Shown: positions 36,102 through 45,199, numbered from the stretch's first letter. The stretch is 64,000 nt of DNA from Microbacterium sp. H83 (GCF_001650405.1 NZ_LWCU01000001.1:26310-90309); one strand, 5' to 3'. A program made the numbers and translations. Notes: generated by a model from the sequence alone, not told the origin.

Positions 36102-37433
36102 ATGACCGTCGAGACCACCGGCTTCGCCACGAGGGCGGTCCACGCCGCCCGCAACCAGGGCACCGCATCGTCGCGCGCGATGCCGATCTACCTGACCGCC
36201 GGGTTCGAGTTCGACGACTTCGACCACGCCGCCGGCCACTTCGGCACCGGCGCCGGCTTCGGGTACACGCGCACCGGCAATCCGACGGTCCACGCCGTCG
36301 AACGGCAGCTCGCCGCCCTCGAAGGCGGCGCCGATGCCGTTCTGGTCGCGAGCGGGCAGGCGGCGGTCGTCACGGCCTTCCTCACCGTCGCCGGCGCGGG
36401 CGACCACATCGTGTCCTCGACCCACATCTACGAGGGCACGCGCGGACTCCTCCTCGACAACCTCGCCCGTCTCGGCATCGAGACGACGTTCATCGACGAG
36501 ATCGGCGACCCGGAGGCCTGGCGCGCGGCGATCCGCCCGAACACCCGCGCCCTCTTCGCCGAATCGATCGCGAACGCGCGCAACGACATCCTCGACATCG
36601 CCGCCGTCAGCGCCGTCGGCGACGAGTTCGCGGTGCCCCTGATCGTCGACAACACGCTCGCCACCCCGTATCTCGTGCGACCCCTCGAGCACGGGGCGTC
36701 GATCGTGGTGCACTCCGCGTCCAAGTTCCTCGCCGGCCACGGGTCGGTGCTCGGCGGCGTCATCATCGACGACGGTCGCTTCGACGCGACCGCAGCCGGC
36801 CACAACGCGCCCCACCTCGTGCTCCCCGGTCGCGGCGGGCTGGCGAGTGTCGCCGCGCGTCACGGCGGACGTGCCCGGATCGCGTACGCGCGGGAGTCCG
36901 TGGCTCCGCGGTTCGGCGCGTCGCCCTCGCCCCTCAACGCGTTCCTCATCGGTCAGGGCGCCGAGACCCTCGGCCTCCGGGTCGAGCGGCAGTCCCTCAA
37001 CGCCCTCGAGGTCGCACGGTGGCTCTCCGCGCATGACGCCGTCGAGAGCGTGGACTACGTCGGTCTGGAGACGCATCCGGATCATGCGCTCTCCGCCCGC
37101 TACCTGCACAACGGACACGGATCGATCTTCACGTTCACCCTCCGCGGCGGTCTCGATGCCGCGCGGACGTTCGTCGAGGGTGTCTCCGTGTTCACGCACA
37201 TGACGCACATCGGCGACGTGCGTTCCCTCGTGCTCCATCCCGGAACCACCAGCCATGCCCATCGCACCGAGGACGAGCGCGCTGTCCTCGGCGTCCGCCC
37301 CGGCACCCTGCGCCTCTCGATCGGCATCGAGGACGTCGCCGACCTCCTCGCGGACCTCGATCGGGTCCTCAGCGTCGTGGACCGAACGCTCGATCACGCC
37401 GACCTCGAGCCCGTGGGCGAGGCGGCGGCATGA
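36102..37433 (+). CDS. metY: O-acetylhomoserine sulfhydrylase-like PLP enzyme (Cys/Met metabolism family)
   Basis: The 443-aa product is a Cys/Met-metabolism PLP enzyme of the MetY type. It shows [27 protein letters not shown] at the N-terminus, [35 protein letters not shown] (cofactor phosphate site) and [19 protein letters not shown]. The PLP lysine lies in [17 protein letters not shown]. MetY enzymes make homocysteine from O-acetylhomoserine and sulfide or methanethiol. The start ATG 36102 follows GAGAGG. It overlaps the following flavin monooxygenase gene (ATGA), which suggests a special sulfur source. Confidence 0.88.
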   Translation: MTVETTGFATRAVHAARNQGTASSRAMPIYLTAGFEFDDFDHAAGHFGTGAGFGYTRTGNPTVHAVERQLAALEGGADAVLVASGQAAVVTAFLTVAGAGDHIVSSTHIYEGTRGLLLDNLARLGIETTFIDEIGDPEAWRAAIRPNTRALFAESIANARNDILDIAAVSAVGDEFAVPLIVDNTLATPYLVRPLEHGASIVVHSASKFLAGHGSVLGGVIIDDGRFDATAAGHNAPHLVLPGRGGLASVAARHGGRARIAYARESVAPRFGASPSPLNAFLIGQGAETLGLRVERQSLNALEVARWLSAHDAVESVDYVGLETHPDHALSARYLHNGHGSIFTFTLRGGLDAARTFVEGVSVFTHMTHIGDVRSLVLHPGTTSHAHRTEDERAVLGVRPGTLRLSIGIEDVADLLADLDRVLSVVDRTLDHADLEPVGEAAA

Positions 37434-38743
37434 CCGGACTCCAGCATTTCGGCTGGTTCCTCGCCCGGGGGTTCGGCCCGCAGGGCTGGGGCTATCCCTC
37501 GCTCGACTGGGACTACGACTGGACGCGTCCGGAGGTCTACCAGGAGGCGGCGCGCACGCTCGAGCAGGCCGGATTCGATCTCGTCATCATCGAGGACGCC
37601 CCGTCGCTCGGGTCGGCGGAGACGATCGATCTGCGCGTGCGCCACGCGTTCGGCGGCCCCAAGCACGATCCCCTCCTTCTCGCGCCCTACCTGTTCCAGG
37701 CCACACGCCACCTCGGGATCGTGCCGACGGTGAATCCGGCGGCGACCCTTCCCTATACCGCGGCTCGGCAGTTCTCGACGCTGCAGCACCTGAGCGGGCA
37801 CCGTCTCGGTCTCAATGTCGTCACCGACACCGGGAGCGCACGACACTTCTCCGCCGAGCCGCAGCTCGACCACGACGCAGCCTACGATCGCGCCGAGGAA
37901 TGGCTCGACGGCATCCGCTCCCTCTGGCGGAGCTGGGACGACGGCGCTCTTCTCACGGATCGCGAGACGGACGTCTACGCCGACGGATCGCGACTGCGCG
38001 CCGTCCGGCACCGTGGTCCGCACTTCTCGTTCGACGGCCCCCTCAACGCCATCCCGTTCACCGACGGCGAGCCGGCGATCGTCTCGCCCGGCGGATCAGG
38101 AAGGGGGCTCGGGTTCGCGGGCGCGAACTCCGACGTCCAGCTCGCGCTCGCCCCCCTCACCGAGACGTCGGTGCGGGCATACCGCGCGAAGATCCACGAC
38201 GCGGCCCGAGCGGCGGGGCGCGTTCCGGAGGACGTCCAGATCCTCTTCGCGATCCAGCCGGTGATCACTCCGTCCGCGGATGAGGCCGACCGCATCGTCG
38301 CGGCATCGGCGGATCCGGACGACGCGACCCTCGTGCAGATCGCGCGGAAGCAGTCGAGCGATCTCGAGACCGACCTGACCGCACTCGACCTCGACGCGCC
38401 GCTCGATCCGTCGATCTTCGGCGCGCACGTGTCGCGCGGCAGCATCCAGCGTCTGGTCGGGGATCGGGACGAGGACGCCCCCCTGCGCGCTCATCTCACC
38501 GCCCTCGCCCGCGCAGGTCGGATGTCCGACCGCTCCGGCTTCGTCGGCACCGCCGAGGAGTTCGCCGACCTGATCGAGGAGCTCGGCGACTGGGGCAACG
38601 ACGGGGTGCTGCTGTGGGGCGACTTCCATCCCGTCACCCTGCACCGCACACTCGACGAGCTGGTTCCCGTCCTGCGCCGGCGTGGGGTGCTCCGGCGGGA
38701 GTACGTCGACGGCGGCCTGCGGGCGAACCTGCGCGCGTTCTGA
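37430..38743 (+). CDS. NtaA/SnaA/DszA-type FMN-dependent monooxygenase
   Basis: This 437-aa luciferase-like monooxygenase uses reduced FMN from a separate reductase. The family signs are QHFGWFLARGFGPQGWGYP at the start, ARTLEQAGFDLVIIEDAP, TRHLGIVPTVNPAATLPYTAARQFSTLQHLSGHRLGLNVVTD, and SPGGSGRGLGFAGANSDVQ. Relatives oxidise nitrilotriacetate, dibenzothiophene sulfone, alkyl sulfides or thioethers. Coupling to the metY-like gene (four-base overlap) argues for release of sulfur from an organosulfur compound, but the substrate is inference. No FMN reductase lies beside it. Confidence 0.85.
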   Translation: MTGLQHFGWFLARGFGPQGWGYPSLDWDYDWTRPEVYQEAARTLEQAGFDLVIIEDAPSLGSAETIDLRVRHAFGGPKHDPLLLAPYLFQATRHLGIVPTVNPAATLPYTAARQFSTLQHLSGHRLGLNVVTDTGSARHFSAEPQLDHDAAYDRAEEWLDGIRSLWRSWDDGALLTDRETDVYADGSRLRAVRHRGPHFSFDGPLNAIPFTDGEPAIVSPGGSGRGLGFAGANSDVQLALAPLTETSVRAYRAKIHDAARAAGRVPEDVQILFAIQPVITPSADEADRIVAASADPDDATLVQIARKQSSDLETDLTALDLDAPLDPSIFGAHVSRGSIQRLVGDRDEDAPLRAHLTALARAGRMSDRSGFVGTAEEFADLIEELGDWGNDGVLLWGDFHPVTLHRTLDELVPVLRRRGVLRREYVDGGLRANLRAF

Positions 38744-38785
38744 GTCGAGGACCGGCTCTCGGAGCTCCGCCTGCGTGGGGCGGCT

Positions 38786-39283
38786 CTACCAGCCGAGCGA
38801 CCCCGGCCCGCCCTTGAAGGGCCCGACAACCGAGGAGGTGACCCACCCGCCGTAGAAGCCACCGGGCTGCGGCGCGACCACCTCGTCACCGACCGTGCAT
38901 CGATCCATCGGACCGGCATACACGGCGACCCTCTCGGTGAGAGCCTCGAAGCCCGCAGACGGGTGCGGATAGTTCCACGCCGCGCCGGCGGCCACTTCGC
39001 CTCCGCCGCGGACGTCCAGATAACGGGCGGCGCCCTTGAACTCGCAGAACGAGGAGCCGGGAGCGTCCACGAGCGCCCCTGCCACGAACGCGTCCATCGG
39101 AAGGTAGTAGACGGGAGGGTGACTCGTCTCGAGCACCCGCACCGCATCGCGCGTGTCGGCGATCAGCCCGCCGCCCAGGCGGATCGTGACACGGTCGTCG
39201 ACCCTCTCCACCCGGGGCGGTCGGGGGTAGTCCCACACGGACTCCTGACCGGGACCGGGGACGACGGGACGAGGTCTGCGCAT
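38786..39283 (-). CDS. DUF427 domain protein
   Basis: The 165-aa soluble protein belongs to DUF427. The typical segments ADTRDAVRVLETSHPPVYYLP, CEFKGAARYLDV and AAWNYPHP are visible. DUF427 proteins have a small beta-barrel fold and no established function. The start ATG 39283 has TACAGT six bases upstream (leaderless). It diverges from the Lon-N-domain gene. Confidence 0.85.
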   Translation of the reverse strand: MRRPRPVVPGPGQESVWDYPRPPRVERVDDRVTIRLGGGLIADTRDAVRVLETSHPPVYYLPMDAFVAGALVDAPGSSFCEFKGAARYLDVRGGGEVAAGAAWNYPHPSAGFEALTERVAVYAGPMDRCTVGDEVVAPQPGGFYGGWVTSSVVGPFKGGPGSLGW

Positions 39284-39319
39284 CTGTTCACTGTACGTCT
39301 CGCGGTGTTGACTGGGGTC

Positions 39320-39913
39320 ATGACCGCGACACCGATGTTCCCGCTCGGCTCCGTGCTCTTCCCGCACACGCCGTTGCCGCTCCGTGTCTTCGAACCGCGC
39401 TACCTCACCATGATCGGCCGTCTCCTCGACGAGGACGACCCGCAGTTCGGCGTCGTGCTCATCGAGCGCGGCCACGAGGTCGGTGGCGGTGATCGACGCA
39501 GCCGCATCGGCACGATGGCTCGGCTGCTGAGCGTCGCGGCCGACGCGGACGTCCTCCACACGGTGGCGGTCGGCACGACCCGGTTCACCGTCGATTCGTG
39601 GACGGACGATGATCCCTACCCGAGGGCCGAGCTCCGCGCACTGCCCGATCTGACATGGAACGACGCGCTCGCCCCTGTGCGCATCGAAGCGGAGGCGATC
39701 GTCCGACGCGTGCTCGCGCGATTCGACACGGGATGGGATGCCGACGTCGAGCTGTCGGACGATCCGGTGGCGGCCGCGTGGCAGCTCGCGGCGATCGCGC
39801 CCCTGGGCGAGTACGACCGGTACACGCTGCTGCAGTCCACGACGATCGGCGCCCTCCTGCGTCAGGTCATCGATCTGACCCTCGACGCCGAGGCGCTGTG
39901 GGCGGCCGAGTGA
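39320..39913 (+). CDS. Lon N-terminal-domain protein (LON substrate-binding domain)
   Basis: The 197-aa protein consists of the Lon substrate-binding (PUA-like) domain alone: MFPLGSVLFPHTPLPLRVFEPRYLTMI, FGVVLIERGHEVGGGDRRSRIGTMA, and a helical C-terminal part. The ATPase and protease domains of Lon are missing, as in many stand-alone actinobacterial homologues of unknown role. TTGACT lies six bases before ATG 39320, fitting a leaderless start, although the hexamer is a weak -10. Confidence 0.88.
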   Translation: MTATPMFPLGSVLFPHTPLPLRVFEPRYLTMIGRLLDEDDPQFGVVLIERGHEVGGGDRRSRIGTMARLLSVAADADVLHTVAVGTTRFTVDSWTDDDPYPRAELRALPDLTWNDALAPVRIEAEAIVRRVLARFDTGWDADVELSDDPVAAAWQLAAIAPLGEYDRYTLLQSTTIGALLRQVIDLTLDAEALWAAE

Positions 39914-39937
39914 CCCCGGGCGTCGAGAGCCGATCTG

Positions 39938-40942
39938 CTACTTCGCCGTCGGCGCGATGCGCTCCGCGCGCTTCTCCCGCGACGAGGCGATGAGGCTGGC
40001 GACCGTCGCGACGGTCATGGAGACGAGGATCACTCCGAGGGACACCAGGTTGTCGATATCGGGCACCCACTCGACGGGCCGGCCGCCGTTGATGAAGGGC
40101 AGCTCGTTCTCGCGCAGCGCACCCAGGATCAGCTTGACGCCGATGAATCCGAGGATCACGGCGATGCCGTAGTGGAGGTAGCGGAGGCGGTCGAGCAGGT
40201 CGCCGAGGAGGAAGTACAGCTGACGCAGACCCATGAGGGCGAAGATGTTGGCCGCGAAGACGAGGAAGCCGTTCGTGGTGATCTCGAAGATGGCCGGGAT
40301 CGAGTCGACCGCGAAGATCAGGTCCGTCACGCCGATCGTGATGAACACGATGATCATGGGCGTCCACATGCGCGTGCCGTCGACGGTCGTGCGGATCTTC
40401 GAGCCGTCGTAGGTCTCGCTGATGTCGATGCGGCGGCGGAGCAGTCGCACGATGAAGTTCTCGCGCTTGACGTCGTCCTCGTGCTCGCCTTCGGGCATCG
40501 CCTGCTTGATGGCGGTGTAGATGAGGAAGGCGCCGAAGATGTAGAAGATCGGCGAGAAGTGCTCGATGACCGTCACGCCGACGAGGATGAACGCGCCGCG
40601 CAGGATCAGCGCGATGATGATGCCCACCATGAGCACCTGCTGCTGCAGACGTCGCGGCACCGCGAACTGCGCCATGATCAGCACGAACACGAAGAGGTTG
40701 TCGACCGAGAGGCTGTACTCGAGCGCCCACCCGGTGATGAAGTCCCCGGCGTTCCGCCATCCGGCCACGTTGCCGAGGATGACGGCGAACAGGAGCGCCA
40801 GTGCGACGTAGAAGACCACCCACAGCGTCGACTCCTTGGTCGACGGGATGTGCGGACGGAGCCGGATGAGGAGGAGGTCGCCGATCAGGATGATCGACAG
40901 GACGATCATCGAGGTGATCTCGAACCAGACGGGAATGTCCAA
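39938..40942 (-). CDS. TerC-family membrane protein (probable metal-ion exporter)
   Basis: This TerC/Alx-type integral membrane protein has about eight to nine hydrophobic segments. The conserved acidic motifs are EYSLSVDNLFVFVLI in the first half and DLIFAVDSIPAIFEIT in the second; family members move Mn2+ and related ions. I chose TTG 40942 (LDIPVWFEITSMIVL), giving 334 aa. The frame is open farther upstream, but that part overlaps the RNA element that resembles a manganese riboswitch. That element supports a manganese-export role. Confidence 0.88.
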   Translation of the reverse strand: MDIPVWFEITSMIVLSIILIGDLLLIRLRPHIPSTKESTLWVVFYVALALLFAVILGNVAGWRNAGDFITGWALEYSLSVDNLFVFVLIMAQFAVPRRLQQQVLMVGIIIALILRGAFILVGVTVIEHFSPIFYIFGAFLIYTAIKQAMPEGEHEDDVKRENFIVRLLRRRIDISETYDGSKIRTTVDGTRMWTPMIIVFITIGVTDLIFAVDSIPAIFEITTNGFLVFAANIFALMGLRQLYFLLGDLLDRLRYLHYGIAVILGFIGVKLILGALRENELPFINGGRPVEWVPDIDNLVSLGVILVSMTVATVASLIASSREKRAERIAPTAK

Positions 40943-40970
40943 GGGCGCACGTGGCCTTTCGGGAGGAGGG

Positions 40971-41090
40971 GTCGTGAGGTATCGAAAGTCTCTCCCACGC
41001 ACGGAGTGCGTCGCACGACCGGAGCAGCGATGACGGTGCTCGTGATGACGGTGGGTGCGGTTGCGGGATACTCCCTCTCGCGTCACCCAT
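40971..41090 (-). promoter_or_regulatory. Probable yybP-ykoY manganese riboswitch upstream of terC
   Basis: On the minus strand the leader begins GTGACGCGAGAGGGAGTATC and ends GGAGAGACTTTCGATACCTC. These match the two conserved internal-loop strands (GGGGAGUA-like and GAGACUUU-like) of yybP-ykoY RNAs. GTGA/TCAC and GTATC/GATAC can pair to close the element, and other hairpins lie between. A TAGCAT -10 lies just upstream at 41095-41090. TerC-family genes are the standard targets of this riboswitch. Assigned by eye, not by covariance search. Confidence 0.72.
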
Positions 41091-41219
41091 GCTAGCGGAG
41101 AGCAGGCGTCGGAGAGCGGAACATCCGTGCGGCTCCCCTGCCGGTTCCGCGATCGGGATTCTGAGACGATGGGGCTCAGGTCGACACTTCCCGGGAGAGA
41201 GACATCGAACGGAATCAGG

Positions 41220-41774
41220 ATGCCGCAGACGAGTGATCAGAAATGGGCGGCCCAGGCCGCGGCCGGCGACGAGAGCGCCTTCCGCGAGCTGTACCGCCTC
41301 CATGTCCGACCGGTCTACTGGATCGCCCACGGCATCCTCGGCTCTCCCGCCGACGCCGAGGACGTGGCTCAGGAGACCTTCGTGACCGCGTGGCGCAAGC
41401 TGCCGGGGCTCGAGCTCCAGGGCACGTCGATCCTTCCGTGGCTGGCGACCATCTGCCGGTTCCAGGCGGCGAACCGCCTGCGGCAGCGCCGGCGGGATCA
41501 GGCGCACACGACGGATGCGGTCGATGACGCCCTGCCGTCGACCGTGAGCGTCGAGGAGCAGGTGATCACCGCGGCGCTCGCCGAGCGCATCGCCGCAGAG
41601 GTCGGCACTCTGAGCGAGCTCGATCGCGCGATCTTCCGGCTCTGCGCGAGCGAGGGCTACGCCTACCAGGCAGCGGCCGACGAGCTCGGCGTGAGCCACG
41701 CGATCGTCCGGAACCGTCTCTCCCGAGTCCGCACCCGCCTGCGCGGTGCCGTGAAGGAAGCGAGCGACGCATGA
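41220..41774 (+). CDS. ECF-family RNA polymerase sigma factor
   Basis: The 184-aa product is a sigma-70 region 2/region 4 protein. Region 2 is FRELYRLHVRPVYWIAHGILGSPADAEDVAQETFVTAWRKL (about residues 18-58). Region 4 shows LSELDRAIFRLCASEGYAYQAAADELGVSHAIVRNRLSRVRTRLR, with the helix-turn-helix near the C-terminus. The start is ATG 41220, though no strong ribosome site is visible and an upstream ATG at 41169 is possible. It overlaps the DUF4349 gene by four bases, a place where an anti-sigma factor is often found. Confidence 0.9.
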   Translation: MPQTSDQKWAAQAAAGDESAFRELYRLHVRPVYWIAHGILGSPADAEDVAQETFVTAWRKLPGLELQGTSILPWLATICRFQAANRLRQRRRDQAHTTDAVDDALPSTVSVEEQVITAALAERIAAEVGTLSELDRAIFRLCASEGYAYQAAADELGVSHAIVRNRLSRVRTRLRGAVKEASDA

Positions 41775-42874
41775 ACCACCAGACGACAGACGAGCTCCCG
41801 GACCTCCCGGACACGTCGATCACCCGCATCGAGAAGGCGGTGTTCGACGAGATCGCCGACGAGCGACCGCGCACGCCGGCCTCGGGATCCCGCGCGCGCT
41901 CGCGCCGACGCGGCTGGCTCACCGGCGTGGGGGTCGCGGCCGCCTTCGCCGTGGGGGTGCTCGTCACTCCACCCCTCCTGAACGCGGTCGGCGGAGGGGC
42001 GAGCAGCACGGCGGACGGCGGCTACTCGCTCACCGGCGGCGCGGTGCCCGAGTCGAGCGCGGTCTCGCCCGATCGCAGCGCACCCGGCGCGACGACCGAC
42101 CAGGCGGAGAGCTCCGCGCTGGTGCCGGGCGCCGCCGAGGACTCCGGCCGGGAGATCATCGCGACGGCGTCCGCGACGGTCGAAGTGGACGACATCTCGG
42201 ATGCGGCCGACGACATCGCGGCGCTCGCCGACTCGCGAGGCGGGTACGTGGAGAGCACCGAGGTCGGGAAGAGCCTCGCGATCGACGGCACATCCGACCC
42301 TGCACAGGTCGATCCCGGCTACGGCTGGATCAGCATCCGGGTCCCTTCGGCCGCCCTCGCCGACGTGATCGACGACCTGTCCGACTCGGGCGAGGTCGTG
42401 TCGTCGTCAATCTCCCAGCAGGACGTGACGTCGACCGCCATCGACCTGCGCGCTCGGGTGGACGCGACCCGTGCGTCGGTCCAGCGACTCACCGAGCTGA
42501 TGAGCCAGTCGGGGAGCGTGTCGGAGCTGATCGAGGCCGAGGTCGCGCTCACCGACCGCCAGGCGCAGCTGGAATCCTATGAGCAGCAGCTGACGGCACT
42601 CGAGGATCAGGTCTCCCTGTCGACCCTCCAGGTGCAGCTGACCCGTGCTCTCGAGCCGACCACGGCCGACCCTGCGGGGTTCGGCGACGGGCTGCTCGCG
42701 GGATGGAACGGCCTCGTGGTCTCGCTCAACGCCCTCGTGATCGCCGTGGGGTTCGTTCTCCCGTGGCTGGGGGTCGCCGCCGTGGTCGTCCTGATCGTCT
42801 GGCTGCTCCGTCGCGCACGGCGGAACAGTCGGGAGCGCTCGCGAGGCCGCCTCTCGGACACCTCCGAGGGCTGA
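41771..42874 (+). CDS. DUF4349 membrane protein, candidate partner of the ECF sigma factor
   Basis: The 367-aa protein has a cytoplasmic N-terminus (about residues 1-45) and a membrane helix (GWLTGVGVAAAFAVGVLVTPPLL). A large external region carries the DUF4349 core (ATASATVEVDDISDAADDIAALADSRGGYVES, then a heptad-like ARVDATRASVQRLTELM coiled coil). A C-terminal membrane helix (ALVIAVGFVLPWLGVAAVVVLIVWLL) and a basic tail follow. It lacks a recognisable zinc anti-sigma motif. Translation coupling with the sigma gene suggests the short N-terminus could bind the sigma factor; this is inference. Confidence 0.85.
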   Translation: MNHQTTDELPDLPDTSITRIEKAVFDEIADERPRTPASGSRARSRRRGWLTGVGVAAAFAVGVLVTPPLLNAVGGGASSTADGGYSLTGGAVPESSAVSPDRSAPGATTDQAESSALVPGAAEDSGREIIATASATVEVDDISDAADDIAALADSRGGYVESTEVGKSLAIDGTSDPAQVDPGYGWISIRVPSAALADVIDDLSDSGEVVSSSISQQDVTSTAIDLRARVDATRASVQRLTELMSQSGSVSELIEAEVALTDRQAQLESYEQQLTALEDQVSLSTLQVQLTRALEPTTADPAGFGDGLLAGWNGLVVSLNALVIAVGFVLPWLGVAAVVVLIVWLLRRARRNSRERSRGRLSDTSEG

Positions 42875-42931
42875 GCATCACGAGAGCCAGCATGCCGGGT
42901 CGACGAGCCGACCGCCGCTAGAGTCATCCGC

Positions 42932-44254
42932 ATGAGCAGCGCCGCCACGGATCAGACGACCCTCGCCGTTCCCGCGGGACGCGACCTCACGCTCGATCTG
43001 GCTCGCGTCTCCTGCGTGCTCCTCGTGGTGTTCGTGCACATCCTGTTCACGGGCGTCGGACGCCTGCCCGACGGCTCTCTCCTGATCGAGCGCACCGTCG
43101 AGGCGCAGCCGTGGTTCACCGCGGCGTCATGGATCGCGAACATCATGCCGCTGTTCTTCGTCGTCGGCGGATACGCGTCGCGCGCCGGCTGGCGCTCCGC
43201 GGTGACCAGGGGCGACTCGGTCGACGACTTCGTGCGCGTGCGCCTCCTGCGCCTGGCACGACCCGCGCTGCCCGTGCTGCTGTTCTTCAGCGTCGCCCTG
43301 GGGGTGACGCGTCTTCTCGGCGTGGACCCCGCGCTGGTCGACGTCGTCGCGATCGGGGTCGGCTCGCCGCTCTGGTTCCTCGCGGCGTACATGATCGTGC
43401 AGGCCCTGGCACCGGCGATGATGCGGTTGCACGAGCGGTTCGGCCCGAGAGTGCTGCTCGGGCTGCTCGTCATCGCCCTCGTCGTGGACGCCGTCCGCTT
43501 CACCGTGATCGGCGGACTCCTGGGCATCCCGCCCGTCGCAGGGACCGGCTACGGAATCGGCCAGGAGCTGTTCGGCATCCCGAACATCATCGCCGTCTGG
43601 CTGTTCGCTCAGCAGATCGGCTTCTTCCTCTTCGACGGGTGGTTCGCGGCCCGCCGCGGGTGGCAGCTCCTGCTCCTCGTCGCGGCGGGCTACGGCGGGC
43701 TGTGGGGACTCGTCTCACTCGGCGGGTACTCGTGGAACATGCTGGCCAACCAGTGGCCGCCGACGACGCCGATGATCCTCCTCGCCGTGATCCAGGCAGC
43801 GGCCCTCACACTGCTGCACACGCCCCTCACGCACCTCATGACGAGCAGGATCGCTCAAGGCGTCGTGCTCGTCGTGGGATCGCGTCTGATGACGATCTAC
43901 CTGTGGCACCTACCGGTCATCATGCTGCTCACCGGCGTCCAGCTCCTGCTCCCCCTCCCCCTCCCGGCACCGGGGAGCGCTGCGTGGTGGTGGACGCGAC
44001 CGGTCTTCCTCCTCGTCGTCCTGGCGGTGGTCTGGGCGCTGTCGCTGTGGCTCGTGCGGTTCGAGAGGATCCCCGCTCAGGGCGCACCGCGTGTCGAGGC
44101 ACGATCCGCGACCGTCACCGCCGTGCTGCTCTTCGTGGTTCCGATCATCGCGATCACCGCCTACGGACTCGACTTCCCGCTCGCCGCGATCGCTGTCGTC
44201 TGCACGACGGCGGCCGTCGTGCTCGTCGACTCGAGACGAGCACCGACCCTCTGA
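42932..44254 (+). CDS. Acyltransferase-3 family integral membrane protein
   Basis: The 440-aa polytopic protein has about ten to eleven membrane segments. The first carries LDLARVSCVLLVVFVHI, with the conserved Arg-Val and His of acyltransferase-3 (OafA/YrhL-like) enzymes. IANIMPLFFVVGGYASRAGW and a Trp-rich mid-region follow, with VRLLRLARPALPVLLFF after it. Such enzymes O-acylate envelope glycans; the acceptor is unknown. TAGAGT lies seven bases before the ATG (leaderless). A terminator follows the stop. Confidence 0.85.
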   Translation: MSSAATDQTTLAVPAGRDLTLDLARVSCVLLVVFVHILFTGVGRLPDGSLLIERTVEAQPWFTAASWIANIMPLFFVVGGYASRAGWRSAVTRGDSVDDFVRVRLLRLARPALPVLLFFSVALGVTRLLGVDPALVDVVAIGVGSPLWFLAAYMIVQALAPAMMRLHERFGPRVLLGLLVIALVVDAVRFTVIGGLLGIPPVAGTGYGIGQELFGIPNIIAVWLFAQQIGFFLFDGWFAARRGWQLLLLVAAGYGGLWGLVSLGGYSWNMLANQWPPTTPMILLAVIQAAALTLLHTPLTHLMTSRIAQGVVLVVGSRLMTIYLWHLPVIMLLTGVQLLLPLPLPAPGSAAWWWTRPVFLLVVLAVVWALSLWLVRFERIPAQGAPRVEARSATVTAVLLFVVPIIAITAYGLDFPLAAIAVVCTTAAVVLVDSRRAPTL

Positions 44255-44291
44255 TCGGGGCCACGGCGGCACATCGCGCCGGAGAACGAGG

Positions 44292-44319
44292 AAAGCCCCC
44301 CGGCGCACCGGAGGGCTTT
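44292..44319. terminator. Bidirectional terminator between the acyltransferase gene and tRNA-Glu
   Basis: AAAGCCC and GGGCTTT with CCGG/CCGG inside form a stem-loop followed by TTCTTC on the plus strand and TTTC on the minus strand. It can end both the plus-strand acyltransferase transcript and the minus-strand tRNA-Glu transcript. Confidence 0.75.
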
Positions 44320-44331
44320 CTTCGTGTTGTG

Positions 44332-44404
44332 TGACCCCAGCGGGATTCGAACCCGCGTTACCGCCGTGAGAGGGCGGCGTACTAGGCCGCTATACGATGG
44401 GGCC
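44332..44404 (-). tRNA. tRNA-Glu, anticodon CUC
   Basis: The minus strand folds as a 73-nt cloverleaf. The acceptor pairs GGCCCCA with TGGGGTC; the anticodon stem is CCGCC/GGCGG around the loop CTCTCAC (anticodon CTC at 34-36); the T arm is CGCGGGTTCGAATCCCGC. CCA is not encoded. A good promoter lies upstream at 44442-44471, and a terminator follows. Confidence 0.95.
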
Positions 44405-44441
44405 GTCTGGCGGGGCGTTTCCGTCCCGCGACAACTGTTCA

Positions 44442-44471
44442 AGTATGCCACGACGATTCTCGCGTCGCCAA
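44442..44471 (-). promoter_or_regulatory. Promoter of tRNA-Glu
   Basis: On the minus strand TTGGCG (44471-44466) and CATACT (44447-44442) are separated by 18 bp, with the tRNA 5' end about 37 nt downstream. Confidence 0.6.
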
Positions 44472-44558
44472 ATCGGCGCCCCGGCTCATCGATTCCCGGG
44501 CGTGGCGCGCCGCGCGCGAGGGTTTGCCTCACCGCTCCCGAAGGGGTTGACTCATCCC

Positions 44559-45197
44559 ATGCGCGTCACGAAATTCGAACATGCCGCCCTTCGCATCGAC
44601 AAGGGAGACGACGTCCTCCTGATCGATCCCGGCTCCTTCACCACTCCCCTCGCCGATCTGTCCGGACTCGTCGCGGTGGTCATCACGCACGAGCACCCCG
44701 ACCACTGGACTCCCGAGCACCTGGACCGCATCCTGAGGGCCGCCCCGGGGACGCCGATCTACGCGCCCGCCGGCGTCGCGAGCGCGGCCGCCGGGTACGA
44801 GATCGTCGTGGTAGCGCCCGGGGACACGATCGAGGTCGGCGCCTTCTCGCTCCGCTTCTTCGGCGGCCGACACGAGGTGATCCACTCCTCGCTGCCGGTC
44901 GTCGAGAACGTCGGCGTGCTCGTGGACGATGTCCTCTACTACCCCGGAGACTCGTACGCCGTGCCCGAGGACGTGCAGGTCGACACTCTCGCCGCGCCCC
45001 TCGGAGCTCCGTGGCTCAAGATCGGCGAGGCCATGGACTACGTGCTCGCGGTGAAGCCCCGCCGGGCGTTCGGCACGCACGACATGACGCTGTCCGTGGC
45101 GGGCAAGACCATGCATCGCCAGCGTCTGCAGTGGGCGACGGAACAGGGCGGCGGGGAGTTCTCCGTGCTCGAACCGGGCGACTCCCTCGATATCTGA
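44559..45197 (+). CDS. MBL-fold metal-dependent hydrolase (UlaG/YtnP-like)
   Basis: The 212-aa protein is a small metallo-beta-lactamase-fold hydrolase. The metal motif HEHPDH is at about residues 43-48 (ITHEHPDHWTPEHLD). Asp in LLIDPGSFTTPL, RHEVIHSSLPVV, and the later YYPGDSYAVPEDVQVD and FGTHDMTLS supply further metal ligands. The start ATG 44559 follows AAGGGG. The N-terminus (MRVTKFEHAALRID) fits the YycJ/UlaG-like group. The substrate is unknown. Confidence 0.85.
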   Translation: MRVTKFEHAALRIDKGDDVLLIDPGSFTTPLADLSGLVAVVITHEHPDHWTPEHLDRILRAAPGTPIYAPAGVASAAAGYEIVVVAPGDTIEVGAFSLRFFGGRHEVIHSSLPVVENVGVLVDDVLYYPGDSYAVPEDVQVDTLAAPLGAPWLKIGEAMDYVLAVKPRRAFGTHDMTLSVAGKTMHRQRLQWATEQGGGEFSVLEPGDSLDI

Positions 45198-45199
45198 CG

